The notes below the pieces were generated by a model. It saw nothing but the letters and a program-made list of their open reading frames with translations. It searched no databases and was not told the origin of the DNA. From assembly GCF_009649685.1 (NCBI RefSeq), contig NZ_WJPK01000005.1, positions 62,001-126,000 of the forward strand: 64,000 nt of DNA, read 5' to 3'. Shown one piece after another: positions 1 through 8,913 of the stretch. This stretch comes from Flavobacteriaceae bacterium EG-1 (GTDB lineage Bacteria > Bacteroidota > Bacteroidia > Flavobacteriales > Flavobacteriaceae). The position numbers were made by a program, and so were the translations under genes. Each line of letters starts with the position of its first letter. The stretch's first letter is position 1.

Positions 1-10
1 TTTAATCAAA

Positions 11-850
11 ATGAAAAAAATCTTCAATCAAATTTTACCAAAGGCCTATGGATTATATTATAATACTATAGCTATTTTTTCCAAACGAAAGGCAGCGGAA
101 ATGGCGTTCAAATTATTTTGCACCCCAAGAAAAGGCCAAATAATGCCGCATCAGAAACAATTTCTGGATGCTGCGAAATCAGAGATAATTGAAGTTGATG
201 GTGTTCCTTTTCAAGTTTATAATTGGCAAGGCAAGAAAGACACTGTTTTATTACTTCATGGCTGGGAAAGTAACAGTTTTAGATGGAAAAATTTAATTTC
301 ATTTCTCACGAAAGAGGATTATAATATTATTGCGATAGATGCACCGGCACATGGATATTCTGGCAGTAAAACCTTTACCGCTGTACTTTATTCTGACGGA
401 ATTAAACCAGTTGTAGAAAAATATAAACCAAAACATATTTTAGCACATTCCATCGGCGGCATGAGTGCCATTTACTATAACTACAATACCCCTAACAACG
501 GTGTTGAAAACATTGTTACTCTTGGTAGCCCTTCAGAATTTTTACCATTTATAAACAGTTACAGAGATATTTTAGGCTTAAATAAATTTGTTATGAAGGC
601 TATTGGTGATTATTTTTTTGGGCTTTTTGGTTTTCAAATGCACGAATTTTCTACAGTTAAATTTGTAAACGATTTTAAATCGAAAGGTTTGCTAATACAT
701 GATGTTTATGACAAGGTTACTCCTGTAAGTGGTTCCGAAAAGGTTCATGAAAATTGGAAGGGCAGTAAACTTATAAAAACAAAAGGTTTCGGGCATTCTC
801 TTCATCAGGATGAAGTAAGTGAAAAAATTTTAGCATTTATAAAGTCTTAA
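11..850 (+). CDS. alpha/beta-hydrolase fold protein
   Basis: A 279-residue serine hydrolase of the alpha/beta-hydrolase fold; substrate unknown. Visible elements are the LLHGW oxyanion strand (residues 81-85), the nucleophile Ser147 in AHSIGG (A replaces the first Gly of GxSxG), a likely acid Asp231 or Asp234, and the catalytic His262 in GFGHS. There is no signal peptide, so it is probably cytoplasmic. It starts at an ATG preceded by an A-rich stretch and is followed after 32 bases by a VOC-family gene on the same strand, a possible two-gene unit. Fold assignment is firm; the reaction is not predictable. Confidence 0.88.
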   Translation: MKKIFNQILPKAYGLYYNTIAIFSKRKAAEMAFKLFCTPRKGQIMPHQKQFLDAAKSEIIEVDGVPFQVYNWQGKKDTVLLLHGWESNSFRWKNLISFLTKEDYNIIAIDAPAHGYSGSKTFTAVLYSDGIKPVVEKYKPKHILAHSIGGMSAIYYNYNTPNNGVENIVTLGSPSEFLPFINSYRDILGLNKFVMKAIGDYFFGLFGFQMHEFSTVKFVNDFKSKGLLIHDVYDKVTPVSGSEKVHENWKGSKLIKTKGFGHSLHQDEVSEKILAFIKS

Positions 851-882
851 GAAATAGCTAATTTTATTCTAAACTAATTTAT

Positions 883-1308
883 ATGTCAAATATTTCGCCT
901 TTTCATATCGCCATACCCGTTAACAATTTGGCTGAGTGCAGAAAATTCTATCGTGATGTTCTTAATTGCGAGGAAGGAAGAAGTAGTGATCAATGGGTAG
1001 ATTTTAATTTATTCGGACATCAATTAGTTATTCATTACAAAGCCAAAATTGAATCTAAAAACATACATCATAACCTAGTAGATGGAAAGAATGTACCCAT
1101 CCCCCATTATGGTGTAGTACTACCTTGGGAAACTTTTGAAACTTTTTCTGAAGAATTAAAAAGAAAAGGAGTATCCTTTATTATCGAACCCTATACACGT
1201 TTTAAAGGTCAAATTGGTGAACAAGCAACTATGTTTTTCTTAGATCCTGCTGGTAATGCTTTAGAATTTAAAGCTTTCAAAGATATGGGGCAATTATTTG
1301 CAAAATAA
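883..1308 (+). CDS. VOC (glyoxalase/bleomycin-resistance) family protein
   Basis: 141 residues of the vicinal-oxygen-chelate fold, with paired beta-alpha-beta-beta-beta units. Putative metal ligands are visible: His8 in FHIAIPV near the N-terminus, a His in the middle (HYGVV) and a Glu in the C-terminal [10 protein letters not shown] segment. Such proteins are dioxygenases, lyases or resistance proteins and the substrate cannot be told from sequence. It lies 32 bases after the hydrolase gene and converges on the oxidoreductase gene that ends at 1335. Confidence 0.88.
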   Translation: MSNISPFHIAIPVNNLAECRKFYRDVLNCEEGRSSDQWVDFNLFGHQLVIHYKAKIESKNIHHNLVDGKNVPIPHYGVVLPWETFETFSEELKRKGVSFIIEPYTRFKGQIGEQATMFFLDPAGNALEFKAFKDMGQLFAK

Positions 1309-1334
1309 CATCCTGTGCTACCTTAAATAAAACC

Positions 1335-2438
1335 TTAATGTTTAATAAAAATTGTTTCGCCAGACCTTGCGCTTTTAAGTGCTGCATCCAATATCTCCAT
1401 TGCTACTATATTATTCTCTAAAGAATATAAATTATCTTCTGGCAAAACTATAGTTTTTCGAATTACTGCTGCTAATACAGAAAACGGATCGGCAAAGGGA
1501 GAAGGTCGCTCTTCTAAAACCTCATGTTGTTCTTTATCATTTCGATTCAATCGATAACGTAAATTGTGTCGATCTTCACTTATCATATACCCATATTTAC
1601 CATAGACTTCCATATCTTTTCTCCCCATTGGCCAATTCCAAGAAGCCTGAATAATACCTTGCATCTTAGGATATGTAACAATTATAGTCGCCTCATCATC
1701 AACTTTTGGATAAATTTCAGGTTTTATAGTTTGAGTTACTGCGGTAACACTTAATGGTCGTTCACCTTTCATCAACCAAGTAATTAAATTGGCACCATAA
1801 CAACCGAAATCCATTAATGCACCTCCACCATTTAATTTAGGATCTGTTAGCCATTCTAAAAACTCTTTATTCACTCCAATTTCTTGTGGCCCTTCATGAC
1901 CATCATGAACTACTATTTTTCTTAACGGACCTATGGATTTATTTTTCACCATATCATAAATCTTATGATTCGTTGGATACCAAGTTGTTTCATAATTTGT
2001 AAGCAAGTGAATCTTATATTTTTCCGCTAAAGCTTTCATTTTCTGCGCATGCGCTAAACTAACCGCTAATGGCTTTTCTACCATAACATGGATTCCTAAT
2101 GGAGCAAAAAATTCAACTACTTCTAAATGCTCATAAATTGAACCAAATGCAGTTACTGCTTCTGGCTTTTTTTCTGCAATTAACTCTTCCATACTATTAT
2201 AAACCAAATTCATTGAAAAACCCTTGCTATCTGAAAAACGCTTAGCCAATTCTTTATTTGGTTCTACGATTCCAACAATTTCTACATCTTTTAAATGCGG
2301 TCTATTCCAAAGCCAATTTACATGGGAATGTGACAACCCAATAACTCCTATTTTTAATGGTTCGGAAGACTGTCCGGCCACTGTAATTGTTGAAAGAAAC
2401 AAAAATATTATTAAGAAGATGCTGTAAATATATTTCAT
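1335..2438 (-). CDS. exported Gfo/Idh/MocA family oxidoreductase
   Basis: 367 residues. A Sec signal peptide (residues 1-22, ending VAGQ) is followed by a Rossmann domain with a degenerate glycine motif (GVIGLSHSH) and the family's EKP motif (MVEKPLAV), then the C-terminal alpha/beta Gfo/Idh domain. The family oxidises or reduces sugars or sugar derivatives with NAD(P), usually in the cytoplasm. Export implies a tightly bound cofactor, as in glucose-fructose oxidoreductase. It is the last gene of a run with the GH43 (22-base gap) and the esterase, so it probably acts on a sugar they release. Confidence 0.88.
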   Translation of the reverse strand: MKYIYSIFLIIFLFLSTITVAGQSSEPLKIGVIGLSHSHVNWLWNRPHLKDVEIVGIVEPNKELAKRFSDSKGFSMNLVYNSMEELIAEKKPEAVTAFGSIYEHLEVVEFFAPLGIHVMVEKPLAVSLAHAQKMKALAEKYKIHLLTNYETTWYPTNHKIYDMVKNKSIGPLRKIVVHDGHEGPQEIGVNKEFLEWLTDPKLNGGGALMDFGCYGANLITWLMKGERPLSVTAVTQTIKPEIYPKVDDEATIIVTYPKMQGIIQASWNWPMGRKDMEVYGKYGYMISEDRHNLRYRLNRNDKEQHEVLEERPSPFADPFSVLAAVIRKTIVLPEDNLYSLENNIVAMEILDAALKSARSGETIFIKH

Positions 2439-2460
2439 AATACAATTACTTATTAAAGAA

Positions 2461-3504
2461 TTAACGAACGCCTTTAAATGTCATTTTAACCGGTTTTATG
2501 GTATTGTCGGCATTAAATTCAAGCTTATCAATACAAGTAACACGATGATCGCGATCTTCATTAGGAATTGGCCTTCTATGGTATACGATTAACCATTCAT
2601 CTGTATCAATTTTATTGATTACCGAATGATGCCCAGCACCATTTGCTATATCACCTGGCATAGATTCTAAGACTGTACCTATCCTTTTATAGGGGCCCGT
2701 AACTTTATCAGACATCGAATAGGCGACTTTATAGGAGCCATCTACCCAACTTCCTTCGGACCACATAAAATAATAAATACTATTTCTTAGAAACATAAAA
2801 GGACCTTCAACATATCCGTCTGGAGTAATTTCTTTGAATAAATTGTTGTCGTCCCATGGAATAAAACCAGTAAAATTTGAATTGAGTCTTCCTAAATTAC
2901 AATGACCCCATCCACCATAAAAAAAATAATACGTATCATCAATATCTTTAAATACAAATTGATCAATTGGCTGGGCATCATTATAAAATTCAGAAATTAA
3001 GGGTTTACCCAGATAATCTTCATAAGGACCAACAGGCGTATCTGCAACTGCAACCCCAATTCCACCATAGTGGTTTATGTTGTCATTTGGATCATATGAA
3101 CTGCGCCCGGGTCTTTGTATATCATTAGCCCCAAAAAAGAGAAAATACTTTTCGTTTTTTTGAATTATTGAGGGTGCCCACAGGGCTTGTCTTAACCATT
3201 TAATGTTTGTGGTATCTAGAATATTCTCATGCTTTTGCCATGTAATCAAATCTTTTGATGAGAAAGCATCAAAATGCAACTGCTTATCAAAGTCATTAGA
3301 AAAGGTAGGATACACCCAATAGGTGTCATCGAACACAACGCCTTCTGGATCTGCATACCATCCTTCAAAAATCGGATTTCTATTTTCCAACTTTGCACTT
3401 TCATCGAAATGCTGTGAAATTTTCTTCGGTATGGGTTTACAGGAATATAAGAAACCAACAAGGAGTAATAATACTAATTTATAAAATGAACATAAACACT
3501 TCAT
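2461..3504 (-). CDS. glycoside hydrolase family 43-like lipoprotein
   Basis: 347 residues with a lipoprotein signal (LYSC, acylated Cys22) and a five-bladed-propeller GH43-type catalytic domain. The expected acidic triad is present: Asp52 in WYADPEG (base), Asp181 in QPIDQF (pKa modulator) and Glu233 in YVEGPF (acid). GH43 enzymes are arabinofuranosidases, xylosidases or galactanases; the exact linkage is not predictable here. The neighbours, an esterase 9 bases upstream and an exported oxidoreductase downstream, fit breakdown of an acylated hemicellulose-like glycan at the cell envelope. Confidence 0.88.
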   Translation of the reverse strand: MKCLCSFYKLVLLLLVGFLYSCKPIPKKISQHFDESAKLENRNPIFEGWYADPEGVVFDDTYWVYPTFSNDFDKQLHFDAFSSKDLITWQKHENILDTTNIKWLRQALWAPSIIQKNEKYFLFFGANDIQRPGRSSYDPNDNINHYGGIGVAVADTPVGPYEDYLGKPLISEFYNDAQPIDQFVFKDIDDTYYFFYGGWGHCNLGRLNSNFTGFIPWDDNNLFKEITPDGYVEGPFMFLRNSIYYFMWSEGSWVDGSYKVAYSMSDKVTGPYKRIGTVLESMPGDIANGAGHHSVINKIDTDEWLIVYHRRPIPNEDRDHRVTCIDKLEFNADNTIKPVKMTFKGVR

Positions 3505-3513
3505 TGAATTAAT

Positions 3514-4365
3514 CTAATTCTGATGAAATGCCTGTGATACAAACTCCAGAACATTTGGCAAAGATGCCCTCCAATAAACCCAACTATGTCCACCATCTCG
3601 AACGCGATATTCATGTGGAATTTTCTTTTTCGTCATCGCAATATGCACCAAACTATTGCCTTCATATAAAAAATCGTCATCACCACAATCGATATACCAT
3701 CGAACAGATTTAATATCATCCACCGGTACAGAATCAATCAAATTAAGTGCATTGTGCTTATTAAAGTAATCTTTAATCTCTGCATTAGATAATTTCTCAT
3801 TGTTACGAGCAAGTCGTTCCTTAAGAGCCTCAATAGTTAAAGGACCTATATAGGCACTTAATGGGCAAGCTGAAGAAAATAGTTCAGGATGATGTAAAGC
3901 ATACATAAAAGAGCCACCTCCTCCCATGGATAACCCTGCCACTGCCCGATATTTTTTTTCACTTCGAATTCGATATTTTTTTTCAACATGAGGCATGAAT
4001 TCTTTAAAAAAGAAATCTTCATACAACCAATCTCCTTGATTAAAATAGCCCATTTTTCCAGTATCTGCATCAGGCATTATAATTATCATCGGAGTAGCTG
4101 TGCCATCATTTATAGCGGCATCTGCAATTCTTAAAACCTCACCGAATTGAATCCATCCGGTATGGTCATCAGTTGCTCCATGTAAAAGATACAGTACAGG
4201 ATAACTTCGCTCTGAAGTATCATAATCTGGTGGAAGATAAACGGAAAAATTTCTTTCCATTCCTAATACCTCACTAGACATTGTTTGATTATCGAAAACC
4301 TTTCCAGTTTGCGCAATCAGAACGTAAGAGAAACTAAATACAATTAAAAAAATAAATTTTTTCAT
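3514..4365 (-). CDS. secreted esterase, esterase D/XynZ (CE1-like) family
   Basis: 283 residues with an N-terminal signal peptide (about 1-19, ending LIAQ) and an alpha/beta-hydrolase domain. The nucleophile is Ser146 in GLSMGG, the likely acid lies in DCGDDD (229-231) and His260 is in GGHSW. LYLLHGATDD at about 58-67 forms the oxyanion region. The family includes feruloyl and acetyl esterases that remove side groups from xylan. It is the first gene of the esterase-GH43-oxidoreductase run and only 9 bases from the GH43, so co-transcription is likely. Confidence 0.9.
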   Translation of the reverse strand: MKKFIFLIVFSFSYVLIAQTGKVFDNQTMSSEVLGMERNFSVYLPPDYDTSERSYPVLYLLHGATDDHTGWIQFGEVLRIADAAINDGTATPMIIIMPDADTGKMGYFNQGDWLYEDFFFKEFMPHVEKKYRIRSEKKYRAVAGLSMGGGGSFMYALHHPELFSSACPLSAYIGPLTIEALKERLARNNEKLSNAEIKDYFNKHNALNLIDSVPVDDIKSVRWYIDCGDDDFLYEGNSLVHIAMTKKKIPHEYRVRDGGHSWVYWRASLPNVLEFVSQAFHQN

Positions 4366-4466
4366 GTTACTAAATTTATTATTTATCTAGCAACAAGATA
4401 CACAAAAGAATGCTTATTATATTTTATTACGCTATTGCAAATTCATCCTAATTTTATAAAAGAAAC

Positions 4467-4838
4467 CTACACGTGTTGATCAATTAGTATTACATTTCCA
4501 TCAGGGTCTTTTAACACTATACTTGCAGCTCCTTTTGAATTTTGATCAGCTTCTGTTTCCAACTTAACACCATGATTTTTTAAGTCTTTTTGTATATCCC
4601 TAACATCATCAAAAGATGATAAAGTTTTTGCATCTTGATTCCAACCAGGATTGAACGTCAAAATATTATCCTCAAACATACCCTGAAAAAGTCCAATTAG
4701 TGAATCTTCATTTTTCATTATAAAATAGTTTTTATCCATACTACCAGCAAAAACTGCAAAACCTAACTTCTCGTAAAATTCACGAGAAATCTGCAAATCT
4801 TTTACCGCAAGACTTATTGAAAATGCTCCTAGTTTCAT
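4467..4838 (-). CDS. VOC family protein
   Basis: 123 residues with one complete pair of VOC modules, from GAFSISLAVKD at the N-terminus to KDPDGNVILID at the C-terminus. The usual N-terminal metal-binding His is replaced (SISLAV), so a metal-dependent reaction is doubtful and it may be a binding protein. It stands alone, 58 bases downstream of the haloperoxidase-type gene on the same strand. Confidence 0.85.
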   Translation of the reverse strand: MKLGAFSISLAVKDLQISREFYEKLGFAVFAGSMDKNYFIMKNEDSLIGLFQGMFEDNILTFNPGWNQDAKTLSSFDDVRDIQKDLKNHGVKLETEADQNSKGAASIVLKDPDGNVILIDQHV

Positions 4839-4896
4839 AATTAGTTTATTTAAGGATTATATGTTATTCAATACATTTAATACAGATTTCAACATG

Positions 4897-6369
4897 CTAT
4901 TCTTCCCCAATATGCATCTTGTAAAAACCCCAAGCTTCATGGGCTACTTTTCTACCTAATTCTAATCCTGCCACATTATCTGCCTGAATATGATACCCTC
5001 CTAATACTCTTGATATGCCAGCCATTTCAGCAGTTTCAGTAAACGTTGGGAATTTTAAAGTAATGGTGTCCCCGAGCATCTCTGGTTCGGTCATAGCCCC
5101 TGCGACCAAAACAGCTTCAGATCCAAATGTTTCGCTCCCTGTCCATAACTTCAAAGCTTCAGCACAACCACCACTAATCGTGCTATGCCCAGATGTATAA
5201 CTCGGAAATGGAGGACATAAAAATATTTCAGGGGAATATGGTCGCCATTGAGACCCATCCATTTCAATCATTCCCTTACCTTCACCACCCCATCCAGTAA
5301 TTATTTTGCCTGTATAATATTCATGAACTAATGCAAAAGGTCGTGCATAATCATAAAACATTTTTGAATCCCAAGAAGCAATAAATGCGTCCATAGCGAC
5401 TACTTGATTATAAAAGTACATTTTTACATCTTGATCAAGAGTGTGCGAATCTCTCTCCGAGACATCTTGAGCAAATTTCAACCAATGTCCGGCCTGTTGA
5501 ACAGATTGTGGTCCATCTCTCATAAATTCTACCAAAGCTTTTTGATAATCAGTTAAGTTTGCCTGCATTTCGACAACTTCTGCCACTTCATTTTCCAATT
5601 GCTCAGAACCAACTAATGGTGGAGGCCCTGGTCTAAATTGGTCACCTGTTTTCAAAGCAATAGGCGTAACCTTGTCCCAAAAAGGAGTTAAACATCCGGG
5701 CGCAAATTTACCACCCATACCATCTGAAAAATACTTCGGTTGCCATCGGTTTATATCAACATTATTATCTGCAGAATTTACCGGTTCATAACCCACATAA
5801 TTAAAGTATGCCTCGCCATTAGAACCTTCTTCTTCGGCGTATTGGTTTGCACCATCTCCTTTTCTAGCCGCTATTACTGCCTTTGCAGCCAAATTTCCAA
5901 TACCCTCAGGGGTATTAGGGTCTAAAGATTTGTTGTTGGGATCTAGACCCAATTTTTTCATAAAATCACTAAAAAGTTCTTTATCTGAAAAATAGTATTC
6001 ACTCATAGCTCCATAAGCAGCATAACTAATAGCTATTTCTTTATTTTTAATTGAATGTTCATCTATAGGTCTTCGGTCGATATTCTTTAAATACACAGGT
6101 ATTGCTTTTTCGTCGTATCTAGACCATGCATCGAAAATTGAAACAAATATTAAACCTAAATATCGAGATGTAATTGTTGGTCTTGGTTTAAATTTTTCAG
6201 TATCATTCGCAGTGGCTATTAATGCTATCTTACCCCATTTATAAGCTACATTTTCTACACCATTTGTTTCCGTTATTTCAATCTTATTATTTAATTCTTT
6301 CGTGTTTTTAATTTCTTTACAGCTCGCAATCAAAAAAATTGCTAAGCATAGTACTAAAGATTGTCTCAT
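4897..6369 (-). CDS. vanadium-dependent haloperoxidase / PAP2-superfamily lipoprotein
   Basis: 490 residues with a lipoprotein signal (LIASC, Cys17). All three PAP2/vanadium-haloperoxidase motifs are readable: K336-x6-R343-P344, SGH at 393-395 (His395 is the expected catalytic residue), and S453-R454-x5-H460-x3-D464. The family binds vanadate or phosphate; members either halogenate using peroxide or dephosphorylate lipids. The long helical N-terminal region (residues 40-330) resembles bacterial haloperoxidases rather than short PAP2 lipid phosphatases. Halide specificity cannot be read. The promoter region contains a tandem GTTTG repeat but no clear operator. Confidence 0.85.
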   Translation of the reverse strand: MRQSLVLCLAIFLIASCKEIKNTKELNNKIEITETNGVENVAYKWGKIALIATANDTEKFKPRPTITSRYLGLIFVSIFDAWSRYDEKAIPVYLKNIDRRPIDEHSIKNKEIAISYAAYGAMSEYYFSDKELFSDFMKKLGLDPNNKSLDPNTPEGIGNLAAKAVIAARKGDGANQYAEEEGSNGEAYFNYVGYEPVNSADNNVDINRWQPKYFSDGMGGKFAPGCLTPFWDKVTPIALKTGDQFRPGPPPLVGSEQLENEVAEVVEMQANLTDYQKALVEFMRDGPQSVQQAGHWLKFAQDVSERDSHTLDQDVKMYFYNQVVAMDAFIASWDSKMFYDYARPFALVHEYYTGKIITGWGGEGKGMIEMDGSQWRPYSPEIFLCPPFPSYTSGHSTISGGCAEALKLWTGSETFGSEAVLVAGAMTEPEMLGDTITLKFPTFTETAEMAGISRVLGGYHIQADNVAGLELGRKVAHEAWGFYKMHIGEE

Positions 6370-6475
6370 GGTATTTAAGTTGTTTGGTTTGGTATTTTTT
6401 TATTTGATATTAATTATTTTATTTCACTTTATTCTTTGCAAGGTTTAAAAATCGATATATGACATCAAATTAATT

Positions 6476-7033
6476 TCATATTTTTAAAGAAGCCCGAAAC
6501 CCTCTAGCTGCATAATACGATTCGGCACCATTATGATATAAAAATACAGTATCATATCTAAAGTCACCAAAAATCGCCCCACCCAGAGACCTTATATTAT
6601 CAGGTGTTTTTAACCAACTAGAAGACTTTGCATCGAAACTTTCGACCTTTTGCAACGCTATGTATTGCGAATTGGTTAGTATTTCAACTCCAATAGTATT
6701 AGCCATGTTTATTGCTGAATCTTTAGGTTTGTATTTTTTTCTTGATTTTAATGCTTCTGAATCATAACATAAACTTCTTCGACCTTTAGGACTCTCTTTT
6801 GAACAATCGTAAAAAATAATTGTTTTAGAATCATTAGGCAAGATAACAACATCTGGTTCTCCTCCTGTTTTTTCCATTTCGTTAAGAGCATAAAGTTTAG
6901 TCTTATAGGAATTCAACTTTTCAAGAACAGCTTCCCAAATAAGGTTCTCATGGCGATGCATATTGTTCTTAAATCGTCCCTTTAAAACACTCAATAATTC
7001 CTCAGCTTCTTGAGTGGATAGTTCTTTTTTCAT
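6476..7033 (-). CDS. DUF4256 family protein
   Basis: 185 residues recognised as the DUF4256 family by overall pattern: an N-terminal segment with FKNNMHRH, the stretch GGEPDVV, CYDSEAL, and the C-terminal Gly- and Tyr-rich YHNGAESYYAARGFR. No function is known. I place the start at the ATG at 7033 (MKKELS); the frame is open to a TTG at 7045 but the ATG is better. It is cytoplasmic, without signal or membrane segments. Confidence 0.8.
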   Translation of the reverse strand: MKKELSTQEAEELLSVLKGRFKNNMHRHENLIWEAVLEKLNSYKTKLYALNEMEKTGGEPDVVILPNDSKTIIFYDCSKESPKGRRSLCYDSEALKSRKKYKPKDSAINMANTIGVEILTNSQYIALQKVESFDAKSSSWLKTPDNIRSLGGAIFGDFRYDTVFLYHNGAESYYAARGFRASLKI

Positions 7034-7091
7034 GATACTTCGCAAATAATATACTGCAATAAAAGTTTAACTGCATAACTAGCCTACGAGC

Positions 7092-7110
7092 TGCCTTAAA
7101 AAGTAAGGCA
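7092..7110. repeat. 7-bp inverted repeat, possible weak hairpin
   Basis: TGCCTTA and TAAGGCA are separated by AAAAG in the 89-base gap between two minus-strand genes. It could end the transcript of the gene at 7135-7566, but there is no T-tract on the minus strand, so a terminator role is only a guess. Confidence 0.3.
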
Positions 7111-7134
7111 TATATATGGCCAACAATACTTTAT

Positions 7135-7566
7135 TTAGTGCTCATCTAATTTACTAAAAATTTCAGGCATATTATTAGAATCAATAGCATACATATCAAT
7201 CAATTTTAAGCCTTTTACCATTTTAACTGTCGAAGTTTTGTATTTAATAAAATGTGGCGTTTTCAAATGCAATTCATATGCCGCATGATTAGCATAAATC
7301 TCTAAAATTCGAATTGATGTTTTACTATTCTTTTGAAACATAGGAAAAATTGAAATTACCCCCTTCTCCAACTTTACGGATGCTGCTGATTCTTCTTTTA
7401 AAATTTCAATGTATTCATCTAAATATTCTGGTTCAATTTCAACCTCCGCTATACGTACCATCATTTTACTCGTTTCATCAATTTTATCTTCTTTTTTTTG
7501 ACTAGTGCAAGAAACTGGGAGTAATGTCATGAATAAAGTCACCATCATATATTTAAAATATTTCAT
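7135..7566 (-). CDS. lipoprotein with antibiotic-biosynthesis-monooxygenase (ABM) domain
   Basis: 143 residues with a lipobox (PVSC, Cys20), followed by an ABM-type ferredoxin-like domain (about 34-130). Typical features are VRIAEVEIEPEYLDEY, the central ILEIYANHAAYELH and the HLKTPHF segment. ABM proteins are small dimeric quinol monooxygenases, haem oxygenases or stress proteins. An envelope-anchored version is less usual. It sits in a minus-strand run of small accessory genes, 29 bases after the DUF1801 gene. Confidence 0.85.
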   Translation of the reverse strand: MKYFKYMMVTLFMTLLPVSCTSQKKEDKIDETSKMMVRIAEVEIEPEYLDEYIEILKEESAASVKLEKGVISIFPMFQKNSKTSIRILEIYANHAAYELHLKTPHFIKYKTSTVKMVKGLKLIDMYAIDSNNMPEIFSKLDEH

Positions 7567-7595
7567 GCTTTGAAATTAGCAATTTCATTTAAAAC

Positions 7596-7952
7596 TTAAA
7601 GTCTTTTGTTTTCATTGACCCTAAATTTTACGATTGCCGCAATTAACGCCAATGGCAAAGGCTCTTTTAACTTAAACTGTACAGACCCCTTGCCTTGTTT
7701 GTGTTTAGATAATTCCTTTTTAAAATGTTGATGACCCGAAGGGGTGGCATAAAAACCAATATGTTCTTTAAATCCACCAAAATAGACCAGTGGTTTTTTA
7801 TTTAATTTGTATGCAGGCATACCATAAGAAATATATTCTATTGCCTCAGGCGCATTTATTTTAATTGTATCCCTAATTTTTTCTAATTTGAACTGAACTT
7901 CTTCGGGGAAATTGGAGATATACTGATTAACATTAGAAACATCTTTATTCAT
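7596..7952 (-). CDS. DUF1801 / YdhG-like protein
   Basis: 118 residues of the DUF1801 (YdhG/CyaY-like) fold, recognised from KLEKIRDTIKINAPEA, EYISYGMPAYKL, GFKEHIGFYATPSG and the C-terminal PLPLALIAAIVKFRV. Some relatives are proposed iron-handling proteins, but the function here is unknown. Cytoplasmic, 35 bases downstream of the SDR gene on the same strand. Confidence 0.85.
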   Translation of the reverse strand: MNKDVSNVNQYISNFPEEVQFKLEKIRDTIKINAPEAIEYISYGMPAYKLNKKPLVYFGGFKEHIGFYATPSGHQHFKKELSKHKQGKGSVQFKLKEPLPLALIAAIVKFRVNENKRL

Positions 7953-7987
7953 TCAAGTTATTTTAAAAACTATATTTATTTTAAAAT

Positions 7988-8716
7988 TTATGCAAATCCT
8001 CCATTAGCTCCAATTATTTGGCCGGTGATCCAATTAGAATTATCACTTACTAAAAACAAAACAATCTTTGCAATATCTTGTGGTTCTCCAATTCTATTAA
8101 ACGCGGACATTGATGCCAACCGATTAATAAATTCTTCACTTTTTCCTTGTTTAAAAAGTTCCGTATTTACTGGACCAGGGGCAATACAATTTACAGTAAT
8201 ATTTCGTTCACCTACTTCTTTAGCAAAAACTCTCGTCATTTGATCAACGGCAGCTTTGGTTGCAGAATAAGCTCCATAAGTTGGTAACATTACTCTAGTA
8301 GTCGTACTTGAAAAATTAATAATTTTACCACCATCTTGCAACAATGTTGAAGCCTCCCGCATTGTATTAAAAACTCCCTTAACATTAATATCAAAAATTC
8401 TATTATAATCTTCGTCAGTAGTATCCTTTAAAAGTTTATAAATTGCTATGCCGGCGTTATTAATTAAAATATCCACATGTCCGTAAGCTTCAATAGTTTC
8501 TGCAAATAGTCTTTTTACATCTCCTGTTTTACTTACATCAGCTTGAACAGCAATTGCTTTATCACCATTGTCTATAATTTGATTTACTATAGCTTCGGCA
8601 GCTTGTTTATTACTTGAATAATTAACTACAACTTTTGCCCCATTTGCGGCTAATACTTTTGCCAATTCTGCACCAATTCCTCGTGAAGAACCGGTTATAA
8701 TAATTACTTTGTTCAT
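7988..8716 (-). CDS. SDR family oxidoreductase (FabG-like)
   Basis: A short-chain dehydrogenase of about 242 residues. The cofactor motif TGSSRGIG lies near the N-terminus, NNAG follows in the middle, the catalytic Ser is in NFSS, and YSATK supplies the Tyr-Lys pair. Asn-Tyr-Ser after the second strand (VVNYSSN) suggests NADPH. Substrate unknown; it resembles 3-oxoacyl reductase or glucose-dehydrogenase types. The start at 8716 (MNKV) is preferred to the ATG two codons upstream at 8722. It is transcribed away from the TetR gene, which often marks regulation by that repressor. Confidence 0.88.
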   Translation of the reverse strand: MNKVIIITGSSRGIGAELAKVLAANGAKVVVNYSSNKQAAEAIVNQIIDNGDKAIAVQADVSKTGDVKRLFAETIEAYGHVDILINNAGIAIYKLLKDTTDEDYNRIFDINVKGVFNTMREASTLLQDGGKIINFSSTTTRVMLPTYGAYSATKAAVDQMTRVFAKEVGERNITVNCIAPGPVNTELFKQGKSEEFINRLASMSAFNRIGEPQDIAKIVLFLVSDNSNWITGQIIGANGGFA

Positions 8717-8745
8717 CTGCATTACAACTTAGTAGATTCTATTAT

Positions 8746-8753
8746 ACAAACAT
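8746..8753 (-). promoter_or_regulatory. candidate -7 element for the SDR gene
   Basis: On the minus strand the sequence TATGTTTG matches the Bacteroidota -7 consensus TAnnTTTG exactly and lies about 30 bases before the SDR start. No clear -33 TTTG is seen at the expected distance, so the call rests on one element. Confidence 0.35.
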
Positions 8754-8875
8754 AAATACTGTTTATAGATAAATAATATTATATACATTCTTTTAATTCT
8801 ATTAAGATGATATTCACGTATTGGATTAAAGAAGACAAGTGTTTATTAAATAATAGTTAAAAAATTTTCTATTAT

Positions 8876-8891
8876 CAAAGCACCTGCTTAG
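8876..8891. promoter_or_regulatory. putative TetR operator O1 (imperfect palindrome)
   Basis: CAAAGCACCTGCTTAG lies 22 bases before the tetR start codon. It matches 13 of 16 positions of the perfect palindrome found before the next gene (9497-9512). Its position just ahead of the coding region, overlapping a TAnnTTT-like stretch (8889-8896), fits autorepression and possibly repression of the divergent SDR gene. Confidence 0.6.
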
Positions 8892-8913
8892 TTTTACCCC
8901 TCAGTTTGTACTA

